Part shown: positions 44,372 through 53,443 of the stretch, one piece after another | Position numbering within the stretch: the stretch's first letter is position 1 | Layout: the number at the start of each line of letters is the position of its first letter | From: Phycisphaeraceae bacterium D3-23 | Lineage (GTDB): Bacteria; Planctomycetota; Phycisphaerae; Phycisphaerales; Phycisphaeraceae | Assembly (NCBI GenBank): GCA_039555135.1 | Contig: CP114179.1 | Span: 992,001 to 1,056,000 of the forward strand | DNA length: 64,000 bases | Direction of reading: 5' to 3' | Notes under the pieces: model-generated | The model's database searches: none | What the model was told of the DNA's origin: nothing | The model's input: the letters and a program-made list of their open reading frames with translations, nothing else | Made by a program: the position numbers and the translations under genes

Positions 44372-45214
44372 ATGCCTGTCGTCGCCCAAGTGTCGGACCT
44401 GCACCTCTCGCCGCGCGTGCCCGAGCGTCAGGCGCAGGCGGAGCTGGTGCTGGCGGGTATCAACAAGGCCAAGCCCGACCTGACCGTCGTCACCGGCGAC
44501 CTGACCGACGACGGCTGGGACCGCCCCGACGACCTGGTGTGGGCGAAGCAGTGGATGGATGAACGGCTGGACCACGAGTGGTTCGCGGTGCCGGGGAATC
44601 ATGATGTGGGGAACTTCGCGGGGGCAAAGGTGGGTGCGATTTGCGGGAAACGTATTCAGGCATGGCAAAAAACATTTGATGATCGATCTACAGATTGGTT
44701 CTGGAAGACGTCGGGTTCTTGGGAATTGGTCGGGATTAACAGCATGGTGTATGGTCCTGACGGCAAGGTGAGTCAACTGCAATGGGAACGCTGTTACGGC
44801 CAACTACGGGGCTCAGATTGGAGTAGCCGTTACCTTGCGCTCTTTCTTCATTCGCCGTTCTTTGTAGATACACTTGATGAGCAGGAGGCCGAATCAACCG
44901 AATACTGGCTTGGTCATCGCGAAGCTCGATATCAGGTATGGGACGACATTAATGTCACAGGCCTGGGTCTGATCGCATCGGGCCATGTCCACCAAACCAA
45001 ACTCGACACATTTGATGGCACCCACATCGTCTGGGCCCCGCCCGCGTCGGGGACGTGGGTGCATGCGCCGGGGCTGCCGAATCCGCCGGCGCCGGAGAAG
45101 ACGGGGTTTGTGCTGCACCATCTTGGGGAGGATGGGTCGGTGCGGAGCGAGGTGGTGGCGTGTGCGCCGATGTTGAAGACGGTGTTTTACGACCCAACGG
45201 GCGGCGCGGGGTAA
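44372..45214 (+). CDS. calcineurin-like metallophosphoesterase
   Basis: A 280-residue two-metal phosphoesterase of the CpdA/3',5'-cyclic nucleotide phosphodiesterase-like type. The motif series is D-x-H in VSDLHLSP, GDLTDDGWD, VPGNHDVGNF, a His in LFLHSPFF, and SGHVHQTKL. No signal peptide, so cytoplasmic. Substrate not predictable. From about nt 44641 to 44990 the DNA is much less GC rich (hand counts 40%, 52% and 53% for three 60-nt lines) than both ends of the same gene, though the frame stays intact. The stop codon TAA is part of a perfect 32-bp palindrome. Confidence 0.85.
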   Translation: MPVVAQVSDLHLSPRVPERQAQAELVLAGINKAKPDLTVVTGDLTDDGWDRPDDLVWAKQWMDERLDHEWFAVPGNHDVGNFAGAKVGAICGKRIQAWQKTFDDRSTDWFWKTSGSWELVGINSMVYGPDGKVSQLQWERCYGQLRGSDWSSRYLALFLHSPFFVDTLDEQEAESTEYWLGHREARYQVWDDINVTGLGLIASGHVHQTKLDTFDGTHIVWAPPASGTWVHAPGLPNPPAPEKTGFVLHHLGEDGSVRSEVVACAPMLKTVFYDPTGGAG

Positions 45215-45243
45215 AGCCCGGCCGAGGCCTCGGCCGGGCTTTA
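45212..45243. repeat. perfect 32-bp palindrome, family B copy 2
   Basis: taaagcccggccgagg followed directly by its complement. Its first three bases are the stop codon of the metallophosphoesterase gene. The centre differs from copy 1 by changes that keep full self-complementarity. Confidence 0.85.
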
Positions 45244-45300
45244 GGGATTCCGCGCGGGGGTGGGTATCATGGTGGGGTGTGCAGGGGAAATGGAGGCGAC

Positions 45301-47103
45301 ATGCAGCGATTGACTTCGATGGCGGTTCTTTCCGTGAGTGCGGGTCTCACCGCGTTTTCTGCGGCGGCGCAGGTCACGGGGTACGAATCGCTCACGCACT
45401 GGGACGCGCTGTCGTGGTCCAAAGCGAGTACGGGATCGCTGCTCTTCAGCAGCTACGACCGCACGGGCGGGAACCTGGACTACAGCTATTTTCTTTCGCC
45501 GACCGGGCACCAGACGGGCGATGTGTCGGGCGCGGTGGTCGCGTCGGTCACGGGGCCCGGCGTGGTCAGCCGGTTCTGGATGCCGCACTCCACCGCCGAC
45601 CGCCGGTTCGACATGCGCGTCTACGTCGATGGCACGCTCGTCATCGACACCGACACGAACCTCTACCTCGCGGGCGGCTTTGGCTACACGGACGGCGCGC
45701 TGACCCACACGATGGCGGGCGGGCAGGCGAGCTACGAGCCGATCGTGTTCCAGGAGTCGCTGCTGATCACGTCGAACAACTATGGGACGGGCGACTCGTC
45801 GCGTCGCAAGCACTACTACCAGTACAACATCCAGACCCTGTCGCCCGGCGCACACGTCCACGCGACGACGGGCACGCTCTCGCCCGTGCAGCAGGCGGCA
45901 CGCGACCAGGCCGCAGGCGTGATGCAGAACATCGGCCAAAACCCCGGCGGCGCGAGCGCGACGTCGACGACATTCACCACCGGCGCGCAGTCGATCGGTG
46001 CCGGGCAGTCCCTCTCGCTTGCCGGGCTCACGGGCGGCGGCACGGTGCAGTCGCTGAACCTCGGGCTGCAGGGCGCGACCGATGCCCAGCTCGACGGGCT
46101 GCGTCTGCGGGTGCGCTACGACGGCGACTCGGCCCACGCGGTGGACCTGCCGGTGTCGCACTTTTTCGGCGTCGGGCAGGGCCGGCAGGACTACCAGTCG
46201 CTGCCGATGGGCGTGTCGGACGACGGCTCGTTCTACGCCTACTGGCCGATGCCGTTCCGCGACGGCGCGGCGGTCGAGCTGTTCAATGCGACGGGCGACG
46301 CGATCGCGCTGGGCGGCGCTACGGTCGAGGCGGAGCTGGGCGGTGTCGCGCCGCAGGCGGGCTACTTCCATGCGGTGTACCACGAGCAGACGACGACGCC
46401 TGGGCAGCTAACGCACGAGCTCTTGGATGTCGACGGCGCGGGGCACTACGTCGGCAACCTGCTGTGGGTCGAGCTCGAAGACGACCGGCGGAACATCCTC
46501 GAAGGCGACGACCTCATCACGATCGATGGGACCCAGGTGCTCTACGGCACGGGGCTCGAAGATGCGTACAACGGTGGGTACTACTACAACCATATCGGCG
46601 GGCTGGCGCACGACGGCGACACGCCCTTCCCCGAGAGCGACGATGCGCCCTTCGCCGGGCTGCTGCGCATGGACTTCGACACACAGGGCGACCCCCAGAC
46701 CCGCACCGACCAGTACCGCTGGCTCATCACCGACCCCGTCGCGTTTGAAGATAGCATCCACGTCGTCATTGAAAACTTCGGCAACCAGGGCGGCGCGACG
46801 TTCGGCTCGACCGCGTTCTACTACCTCGTCACCGCGCAGCAGGGCGACCTCAACGGCGACGGCTACGTCGGCGCGGCGGACCTGGACATCGTGCTCGCGA
46901 ACTGGGAGACCGGCGTGACGCTGGGCGACTGGCGGCTAGGCGACGCGACGGGCGACGGCTGGGTCGGGAGCGACGACCTGGAAGTTGTTTTAGCGCACTG
47001 GGGCCAGGGCGTGCTGCCGGGCGGGTCGGTGCCCGAGCCGGGGGCGGCACTCCTGCTGGCGGTCGGGGCGGGGGGTTTGGTGCGGCGTCGAAAGCGGGGG
47101 TGA
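45301..47103 (+). CDS. PEP-CTERM protein with DUF2961 domain and dockerin-like loops
   Basis: A 600-residue exported protein. GGAGG at 45292-45296 sets ATG 45301, and the signal peptide ends near FSAAAQV. Residues about 25-540 form a DUF2961-type hexameric-jelly-roll-like region: GPGVVSRFWMPHSTADRRFD, MRVYVDGTLVIDTD, LPVSHFFGVGQ, YAYWPMPFRDGAAVEL, GTGLEDAYNGGYYYN. DUF2961 is now linked to glycan-active enzymes (alpha-D-fructofuranosidase / difructose dianhydride synthase type), so a secreted glycosidase is plausible. Then two dockerin-like loops (GDLNGDGYVGAADLD, GDATGDGWVGSDDLE) and the sorting tail SVPEPGAALLLAVGAGGLV plus Arg/Lys. A TATCAT hexamer lies about 30 nt upstream. Confidence 0.85.
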   Translation: MQRLTSMAVLSVSAGLTAFSAAAQVTGYESLTHWDALSWSKASTGSLLFSSYDRTGGNLDYSYFLSPTGHQTGDVSGAVVASVTGPGVVSRFWMPHSTADRRFDMRVYVDGTLVIDTDTNLYLAGGFGYTDGALTHTMAGGQASYEPIVFQESLLITSNNYGTGDSSRRKHYYQYNIQTLSPGAHVHATTGTLSPVQQAARDQAAGVMQNIGQNPGGASATSTTFTTGAQSIGAGQSLSLAGLTGGGTVQSLNLGLQGATDAQLDGLRLRVRYDGDSAHAVDLPVSHFFGVGQGRQDYQSLPMGVSDDGSFYAYWPMPFRDGAAVELFNATGDAIALGGATVEAELGGVAPQAGYFHAVYHEQTTTPGQLTHELLDVDGAGHYVGNLLWVELEDDRRNILEGDDLITIDGTQVLYGTGLEDAYNGGYYYNHIGGLAHDGDTPFPESDDAPFAGLLRMDFDTQGDPQTRTDQYRWLITDPVAFEDSIHVVIENFGNQGGATFGSTAFYYLVTAQQGDLNGDGYVGAADLDIVLANWETGVTLGDWRLGDATGDGWVGSDDLEVVLAHWGQGVLPGGSVPEPGAALLLAVGAGGLVRRRKRG

Positions 47104-47188
47104 TACGTATCGCGTTGCGTCCGTATACGGACCGAACGTGCCACGGTCGATCCGCTGCTCGGAGCGGTCGGCCGTGTCCCCTGTCTAC

Positions 47189-47215
47189 GCACGGCCGTGG
47201 CGGAGGCCGTGCTTT
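47189..47215. repeat. degenerate palindrome of family B
   Basis: gcacggcc and ggccgtgc arms with an 8-nt unpaired centre, then ttt, resembling family B copies at 25899, 45212 and 55512. In the same gap a 14-bp perfect palindrome (gtccgtatacggac) lies at 47119-47132. The gap separates the DUF2961 gene from the next gene. Confidence 0.5.
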
Positions 47216-47252
47216 GGCGCGGGGGTCTTATCTTCTGGAGTAGCATGCGGGG

Positions 47253-48287
47253 GTGAGTCAACCGATCGACGAAGACAAAGCGGGGAACGCCAAGCGGAAA
47301 CGGCGGTGGGTCTGGCGTGGCCTATTGCTGGTCGTGGTGTTCGTGGCCGGGTGGTACGTCATCGCGCGTGCGACGGATGCCGGCCGACGGGTCCGGCTTG
47401 TGGAGACGTCGGCGTCGATGCCGGGCAGCTCGGCTGCGCCGGTGTGGGAGGAGGACGAGGCGTTGACCGTCGCGGCGTACAACATCGCGCACGCGCGCGG
47501 GCTGGCGGTGACGAACTGGGCGGGCGATCGTAACGATCGGCTGACGGAGATCGCCGCGCTGATCGCGTCGTGGGACGCGGACATCGTCGTGCTTAACGAG
47601 GTCGATCTGGATGCGAGTTGGAGCGGGCGGGTGAACCAGGCGCGGGTGATCGCGGAGCGTGCCGGGTTTGTGTATCGCGTGGAGCAGGCGAACTACGACC
47701 TGTCACTGCCGGGCTTTCGTTTGCGGTTTGGTAACGCGGTGCTGAGCCGGCACCCGATCGTTGATGCCCATCCGATCGACTACCCGGCGGTGAGCGGGCT
47801 GGAGTCGCTGGCGTTTGGGCAGAAGCGCGGCGTGGTGTGTACGGTTGATGTCGGGGGCGGTCGGCGGGTGCGGGTGGTCGCGGTGCACTGGGACTCGCGC
47901 GACGCGGCGGTGCGTGCGGGCAGCGCGGATGTGCTCACACACCTCGCGGCGGATGGCGGCCCGCCGATCATCGCGGCGGGCGACTTTAACGCCCCGCTGG
48001 TCACGGCCCTGGGGCTGACCCGGCCGCCCGAGGAGAGCGCGGCCGAGCGGCTTGTGACGCAGACCGACCTGGCCTGGATCGTGCCCACCGCCCACGAGCC
48101 GGTGCCCGACTCGTTCCCCAGCGCCGCCCCGGCGAAGCTGATCGACTACATCCTGGCCCAGCCGCCGCTGAGGGTCGCACGGTTCGAGGTCGTCGATTCG
48201 CAGCTTTCCGACCATCGGCCGGTGCTGGCGGAACTCCTCTGGGCCACGGAGACGGCTGAAAATGACGCACCAAGCCCCGCCGAATGA
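47253..48287 (+). CDS. endonuclease/exonuclease/phosphatase-family protein, membrane-anchored
   Basis: A 344-residue protein starting at GTG 47253. One N-terminal span (residues about 22-40, GLLLVVVFVAGWYVIA) anchors an EEP-fold domain: AYNIAHARG, DIVVLNEVDLDAS, GNAVLSRHPI, VVAVHWDSRD, IIAAGDFNAP, KLIDYILAQPP and SDHRPVLAELLW. All metal and catalytic positions of the family (Asn, Glu, Asp-x-Asn, Asp, His) are visible. The domain would face the periplasm, as in inositol-phosphatase/sphingomyelinase-like or nuclease members; the substrate is unknown. TATCTT lies 18 nt upstream as a candidate -10. Confidence 0.82.
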   Translation: MSQPIDEDKAGNAKRKRRWVWRGLLLVVVFVAGWYVIARATDAGRRVRLVETSASMPGSSAAPVWEEDEALTVAAYNIAHARGLAVTNWAGDRNDRLTEIAALIASWDADIVVLNEVDLDASWSGRVNQARVIAERAGFVYRVEQANYDLSLPGFRLRFGNAVLSRHPIVDAHPIDYPAVSGLESLAFGQKRGVVCTVDVGGGRRVRVVAVHWDSRDAAVRAGSADVLTHLAADGGPPIIAAGDFNAPLVTALGLTRPPEESAAERLVTQTDLAWIVPTAHEPVPDSFPSAAPAKLIDYILAQPPLRVARFEVVDSQLSDHRPVLAELLWATETAENDAPSPAE

Positions 48288-48370
48288 ACTTTTGCGCGGG
48301 TTTTTCCGTAAGGAAGCGTATACTTGAGGGGCTCTGCCTCTCTGTTTTCTTCTGCCGCAAAGGATGCCGG

Positions 48371-50992
48371 ATGATCGATCGCCTGTGGATGCTTGGGCTG
48401 GCCTGCGCTTGCGGGGTGAGTATCGGGGCTGCCGCGCAGCCGGCGATCTTGGATCTCGAAGGCGACGCAGCCGACACATCGGGCCAAGACGTGGCGGCCG
48501 AGCAAGGGGCCCAGCAGCCCGAACACAGCGCGCGGCGTGTCGTCGAAGCCGAACTCAGCGAGGGCGAGTTTTTCGACCTCTACGAGATCGAGGTCGAGCT
48601 TGGCCACCACGTGATCGTCAACGTACGGACCTCGGCGTTTGATGCGTACCTGTCGGTCGTGTCGCCCGCCGGCGAGGTCACGAGCAACGACGACTGGAAC
48701 CTGACCAACACGCACAGCCACGTCCACCTGGTCGCACAGGAAGCGGGCGTCTGGCGCGTGCGCGTTGCGGGGTTTGATATCCACCAGCAAGGGCCCTACC
48801 GGGTCGACATGTTTACCGGCGCTGAGTCGCCCGACGGGTCGCGGCCGCCGATGGTCGAGCGCGGTGTGCTCGAGGCGGGCGACGACGAGGTGCCCGGCGA
48901 CCCCGAGCGGTATATGGATTCGTACACGCTCCAGGGTGTGGCGGGCGAGCACCTGACGATCGACCTGACGTCGCGCGTGTTCGACACGTTCGTCATCCTG
49001 CAGCAGGACGCGACGGGCCAGCGCTGGGAGAACGACGACTTCCAGTCGAGCCAGGCGCTGTCGCACCTGTCGCAGACGCTGCCGGCCGACGGCGACTACA
49101 CCCTCATTGTCACGAGCTTCAGCGCGAAGGAGACCGGCGGGTACGACCTGCTGGTCCAGCGCGGCGCGCCCCCGCCGGCCCCGGTCGCGGACAACCAGGA
49201 AGAGCACGAAGGCGCCCTCGCCGCCGATGACGAAAAACGCGAGGACGGCGAGTCATTCGACGCGTACACGATCGAGGGCCTCGAAGGCGAAGAGGTCACG
49301 ATCGACCTGCGGAGCAGCGCGTTTGATACCTACGTGCAACTCATCCAGGCCGGTGAGGGCGGCCGGGTCTGGGAGAACGACGACTTCTCGGCGGGCACGA
49401 CCGACCACTCGCAGCTTGCGCTGACGCTCCCGGCGGATGGCGAATACACCGTCGTCGCGAGCAGCTACGACCGGGGCGAGGCCGGCGCGTACACGCTGAC
49501 GATCGCGCGGGTCGCGCCGCGTGACGGCGAGCTGATCGAGGGCGAACTCACGGCCGACGACGCGACGCACCGCCAGGGCGAGCTGATCGACTGGATCGAC
49601 CTGCCCACCGAGCCGGGCCAGGTGGTCGAGGTGGATTTGCAGTCGGAGGATTTTGATACGTACCTGATCCTGCAGACGCCGACGGGCGAGACGGTCGAGA
49701 ACGACGACTACGAAGGCAGCGCATCACGCAGCCACGCGACGATGGACATCCAGCGCCTCGGCGTGCACCGCGTCGGGGTGACGACCTTCGAGCCCGGGAT
49801 GTCGGGCGCGTACAGCGTCGACATCCGCATCACCGCCGCGGACGACCCGCGCGCCCAGCGCGACATCTCGCACCTCACCCACGGCGACACGATCAACGGC
49901 GAACTCGAGTTTGGCGATGTCACGACCGACCGCGGGGCGATGGCCGACCGCTACAGCTTCGATGCCGAGCTCGGGCAGCGCGTCGTGATCGACCTGACCT
50001 CCAACGCGTTTGATACGTTCATCACGGTGACCGCGCCCGACGGCGAGACGATGGTCAACGACGACTTCGACGGGCAAGGCCACTCGCGCCTGAGCTTTGA
50101 TGCCGAGCAGTCCGGGCCCTACCGGCTATCCGTGACGTCGTACGGCGCGGGGGCGGTGGGCGACTACCGGCTTGGGCTTTCGATGATGCAGCGCGCCGAT
50201 GTGCCCGTGCCCGATGTGCCGGGCCGGCGGGTTTATGGGCTGTTCGTCGGGATCAGCGACTACGGCGGGATGGGCGACCTGCCCTTCTGTGCCCAGGACG
50301 CGGTGAAGCTGCACACGGCGATGCGCGACGGGTTCGGGATGCGGCCCGAGGACGCGGTGCTTTTGACCGACCAGAAGGCGACCGTCGCGGCGGTCGAGGC
50401 GGCGCTCAAGGAGATCGCCCAGCGCGCGAGCACGGACGACGTCGTCGTCATCTTCTACTCGGGGCACGGCGGGCAGGTCGCGCTCGATACGTTCAATGCG
50501 CAGGACCCCGACGCGATGGACGAAACGATCGTGCTGGTCGATGGGGAGATGACGGATGACGCGTTTAGCGAATCGCTCAGCGCGGTCCGCGCGGGCACGC
50601 AGCTGGTGATGCTCGATGCGTGTTTCAGCGGCGGGTTCGCGAAGGATGTCGTCAGTCGGCCGGGCCGGATGGGCCTGTTTTCCTCGGAGGAGGATGTCTT
50701 GTCGATGGTGGCCGACCGCTTCGAGGCGGGTGGGTACCTGTCGATGTTCGTCGCCGAGGCGATGGGCGAAGCGCGCGAAACCGCCGACCTCAACAGCGAT
50801 AAGATGCTCACGGCTCTTGAGCTTTGCCACTATGTTTCCGCCCGATATCACGAGATTGTCGTCCAGCCCAAGCCGATAGACCAGTACGTCGAGCCGGACA
50901 CGGTGGACCCGAGCATCAACCTGAGCTTCCAGAAACTCGTCGCCGACCGCGGCGGCGTCAGCCCAAACCACGTCCTGCTGCGGTGGGAGTAA
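48371..50992 (+). CDS. secreted caspase-fold (C14) peptidase with five PPC repeats
   Basis: An 873-residue exported cysteine peptidase. ATG 48371 has AAGGA upstream and opens a signal peptide (WMLGLACACGVSIGAAAQ). Five bacterial pre-peptidase C-terminal (PPC)-like beta domains lie at about residues 55-150, 160-265, 285-380, 390-485 and 505-605, each with a FDTYVQL...ENDDF...ADGEYTVVASSY pattern. The caspase domain (about 618-870) begins RRVYGLFVGISDYG; the catalytic dyad is His699 in YSGHGG and Cys751 in DACFSGG. A canonical EF-hand loop (DLNSDKMLTALE, 806-817) lies within it. PPC repeats normally sit on secreted proteases, and calcium may control activity. The next gene is a paralogue; no inhibitor or effector gene is evident. 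Confidence 0.88.
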   Translation: MIDRLWMLGLACACGVSIGAAAQPAILDLEGDAADTSGQDVAAEQGAQQPEHSARRVVEAELSEGEFFDLYEIEVELGHHVIVNVRTSAFDAYLSVVSPAGEVTSNDDWNLTNTHSHVHLVAQEAGVWRVRVAGFDIHQQGPYRVDMFTGAESPDGSRPPMVERGVLEAGDDEVPGDPERYMDSYTLQGVAGEHLTIDLTSRVFDTFVILQQDATGQRWENDDFQSSQALSHLSQTLPADGDYTLIVTSFSAKETGGYDLLVQRGAPPPAPVADNQEEHEGALAADDEKREDGESFDAYTIEGLEGEEVTIDLRSSAFDTYVQLIQAGEGGRVWENDDFSAGTTDHSQLALTLPADGEYTVVASSYDRGEAGAYTLTIARVAPRDGELIEGELTADDATHRQGELIDWIDLPTEPGQVVEVDLQSEDFDTYLILQTPTGETVENDDYEGSASRSHATMDIQRLGVHRVGVTTFEPGMSGAYSVDIRITAADDPRAQRDISHLTHGDTINGELEFGDVTTDRGAMADRYSFDAELGQRVVIDLTSNAFDTFITVTAPDGETMVNDDFDGQGHSRLSFDAEQSGPYRLSVTSYGAGAVGDYRLGLSMMQRADVPVPDVPGRRVYGLFVGISDYGGMGDLPFCAQDAVKLHTAMRDGFGMRPEDAVLLTDQKATVAAVEAALKEIAQRASTDDVVVIFYSGHGGQVALDTFNAQDPDAMDETIVLVDGEMTDDAFSESLSAVRAGTQLVMLDACFSGGFAKDVVSRPGRMGLFSSEEDVLSMVADRFEAGGYLSMFVAEAMGEARETADLNSDKMLTALELCHYVSARYHEIVVQPKPIDQYVEPDTVDPSINLSFQKLVADRGGVSPNHVLLRWE

Positions 50993-51064
50993 GCCAAACG
51001 CCGCCCCGCCGTCTTTATCTAACCCATCCGACCCAACCCCAAACCCGCTCCCTGGAGACCGACC

Positions 51065-53338
51065 ATGAACCACCTAACGACACGCGCTTTGCTCGCGGCC
51101 CTGCTGGGCCTGGGGCTCGCGGCCCCGACCCTCGCCCAGGCCGACCCGATTGTCGAGCAAGGCACGCTGACCGACTCGGACGAGAAGCTGCCCGACGAGA
51201 GCCCGTTTGATAGCTACACCTTCGAGGCCTCCGCCGGCGACCGCATCGTCATCGAGATGACCTCGACCGAGGTGGATACCTACCTCGCGCTCGACAGCGA
51301 CACGATGGCCGAGGTCCTCGAGAATGATGACGCGGGTGAAGCCACCACCAACAGTAAGATCGAGTACACCGCGACGGCCGACGGCGAGTTCCTCGTCATC
51401 GCGACCTGCTACGACCCCGAGGCCCGGGGCGAGTACACCGTCACGATCACCGTCACCCCCGGCGCGGGCGGCGGCAACATCGACGAAGACATGGACGACG
51501 ACACCCACGACGCCGTCGATGGCCAGCACGCCGAAAGCGTCACGCTCGTGCTCGACAATACCGAGCCCCGCGTCGAGCAGGGCACGCTCAGCGACGACGA
51601 CCCCGTGCGCGAAGCCGACGACCGCCACTACGACGCCTACACCTTCGTCGCCGAGGAAGGCGAGCGTATCGCGATCGATCTGCGCTCCGAGCAGGTCGAC
51701 CCGTACCTGTCTGTGATGGGCCCCGGCCTGGACGAGCCGGTCGAGAACGACGACTACAACAACTCACGCCGCCACAGCCGTGTCGAGTTTGTCGCGCCCG
51801 CCGCCGGCGAGTACACCGTCCACGCCACCTGCTTCGACAAGGACGACCGCGGCGACTACACCCTGAGCTTCGGCGGGTCGACCTCCGTCTCGGGCGAGCT
51901 CGCCGGCAACGAACCCACCCTGCCTAACGGCGAGTACATCGACTGGTACGACGTCACCTGCGAAGAGGGCCAGCTCCTCATGCTCCAGATCGACGGCCAG
52001 GGCTTTGACACCTACCTCATCCTCGAAGACCCCATGGGCTCCTGGGAAGAAAACGACGACCACGGCGACACCCTCACTAGCCGCATCGAGTCCAACATCT
52101 TCCAGCCCGGCAACTACCGCGTCGGTGTCACCAGCTTCGAGGGCGGGGAGACCGGCACCTACACCCTCTCCGCCAGCACCGCGCCCGGCTACCTCGCCAC
52201 CCGCGTCAACGGCAGCGGCGTCGTCCGGGGCGAGTTCGACGGCAGCGAAGCATCGCTCAACGGCAACGGCTACGTCGACGCCTACGCCTTCGAGGCCGAA
52301 GCCGGCAAGACCGTCATCCTCACCCTCGAGTCCGACGACGTCGATACCGTCCTCAAGATCAAAGGGCCTGGCCAGCTCGTCGAGATGAACGACGACTACC
52401 ACGCCGGCGACACCAACTCTCAGATGGCCTTCCGCGTCTCGGAGTCGGGCACCTACTACGTCTCGGCCACGACCTTCCGCAGCGGCGAAAAGGGTAGCTA
52501 CGCGCTGGACATCAACCTCGACGCCAACAAGTTCGACGCCGGCGAATGGGCCGTCAAAGAAGGCGGACAGGTCTACGGCGTATTCGTCGGCATCAACGAC
52601 TACCCCGGCGACGGCGACCTGCCCTACTGCGACGCCGACGCCACCCGCACCTCCCGCGTCTTCCGCCAGCACTTCGGCATGGACCGCGACCACTCGGTCG
52701 TCCTCACCAACGACGACGCCACCATCGAAGACATCCGCCAGGCCATCACCGACATAGGCGCGCAGGCCGGCCCCGACGACATGTTCGTCTTCTTCTACTC
52801 GGGCCACGGCGACCAGGTCGCACGCAGCGGCGGCACCGACATCGCCGACCCGGACGGCAACGACGAAACCCTCTCCGTCTACGACGGCGACATCTCCGAC
52901 GACGAGTTCGCCGCCATGCTCGATGACATCAACGCCGGCACCACCCTCGTCGTGGTCGACTCGTGCTTCTCCGGCGGGTTCGCCAAGGATATCGTCACCA
53001 AGCCCGGCCGCATCGGGCTCTTCTCCTCCGAAGGCGACTGCCTCTCGATGGTCGCCGAGAAGTACCAGGCCGGCGGCTACCTCTCGCTGTTCTTCACCGA
53101 CGCGTTCAACAAGGATAAGGACGAGGCCGACATCAACGGCGACCACATGCTGACCGCCCACGAGCTGACCTTCTACCTCCAGCAACGCTTCGACGAGATC
53201 GTCCGCTCGGGCCAGCGCGGCCGATCAAGCCGGCTCTACCCCAACGGCGCGATCGACCCCGGCAACAACCTCGGCTACCAACGCATCATCAGCGACCGCG
53301 ACGGCGTCAGCCCCCACATCATCCTGCTGGACTGGTAA
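51065..53338 (+). CDS. secreted caspase-fold (C14) peptidase with four PPC repeats, paralogue
   Basis: A 757-residue exported cysteine peptidase, 72 nt after its paralogue. GGAG precedes ATG 51065, and the signal peptide is ALLAALLGLGLAAPTLAQA. PPC-like domains are at about residues 28-130, 165-270, 275-370 and 385-485. The caspase domain begins GQVYGVFVGINDYPGDGDL, with His581 (YSGHGD) and Cys634 (DSCFSGG). The EF-hand loop DINGDHMLTAHE (689-700) is at the same place as in the paralogue. An acidic insert (about 138-150) separates the first two PPC units. The caspase part is much more conserved between the two than the PPC part, consistent with an old tandem duplication. An intrinsic terminator follows. 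Confidence 0.88.
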   Translation: MNHLTTRALLAALLGLGLAAPTLAQADPIVEQGTLTDSDEKLPDESPFDSYTFEASAGDRIVIEMTSTEVDTYLALDSDTMAEVLENDDAGEATTNSKIEYTATADGEFLVIATCYDPEARGEYTVTITVTPGAGGGNIDEDMDDDTHDAVDGQHAESVTLVLDNTEPRVEQGTLSDDDPVREADDRHYDAYTFVAEEGERIAIDLRSEQVDPYLSVMGPGLDEPVENDDYNNSRRHSRVEFVAPAAGEYTVHATCFDKDDRGDYTLSFGGSTSVSGELAGNEPTLPNGEYIDWYDVTCEEGQLLMLQIDGQGFDTYLILEDPMGSWEENDDHGDTLTSRIESNIFQPGNYRVGVTSFEGGETGTYTLSASTAPGYLATRVNGSGVVRGEFDGSEASLNGNGYVDAYAFEAEAGKTVILTLESDDVDTVLKIKGPGQLVEMNDDYHAGDTNSQMAFRVSESGTYYVSATTFRSGEKGSYALDINLDANKFDAGEWAVKEGGQVYGVFVGINDYPGDGDLPYCDADATRTSRVFRQHFGMDRDHSVVLTNDDATIEDIRQAITDIGAQAGPDDMFVFFYSGHGDQVARSGGTDIADPDGNDETLSVYDGDISDDEFAAMLDDINAGTTLVVVDSCFSGGFAKDIVTKPGRIGLFSSEGDCLSMVAEKYQAGGYLSLFFTDAFNKDKDEADINGDHMLTAHELTFYLQQRFDEIVRSGQRGRSSRLYPNGAIDPGNNLGYQRIISDRDGVSPHIILLDW

Positions 53339-53361
53339 AACTCACGGCAACACGAAACCCC

Positions 53362-53398
53362 CCGAAGCCCACGCTCATTGAGCGTGGGCTTCTTTCTT
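53362..53398 (+). terminator. intrinsic terminator after the second caspase-like gene (family H hairpin)
   Basis: A 13-bp perfect stem (53364-53376 with 53380-53392, 3-nt loop) followed by tttctt. Ends the tandem caspase-like unit 25 nt after the stop. Flank and stem opening (cccgaagccc) match the hairpin at 40055. Confidence 0.8.
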
Positions 53399-53431
53399 GC
53401 GACAAACGGCCGTGAACCACACCGCGTCTGC

Positions 53432-53437
53432 TACGAT
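53432..53437 (+). promoter_or_regulatory. -10 element (TACGAT) for a probable leaderless transcript
   Basis: GC-TACGAT, then TCACGG, then the ATG at 53444. With the terminator just upstream this shows that the retropepsin gene has its own promoter. Confidence 0.55.
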
Positions 53438-53443
53438 TCACGG

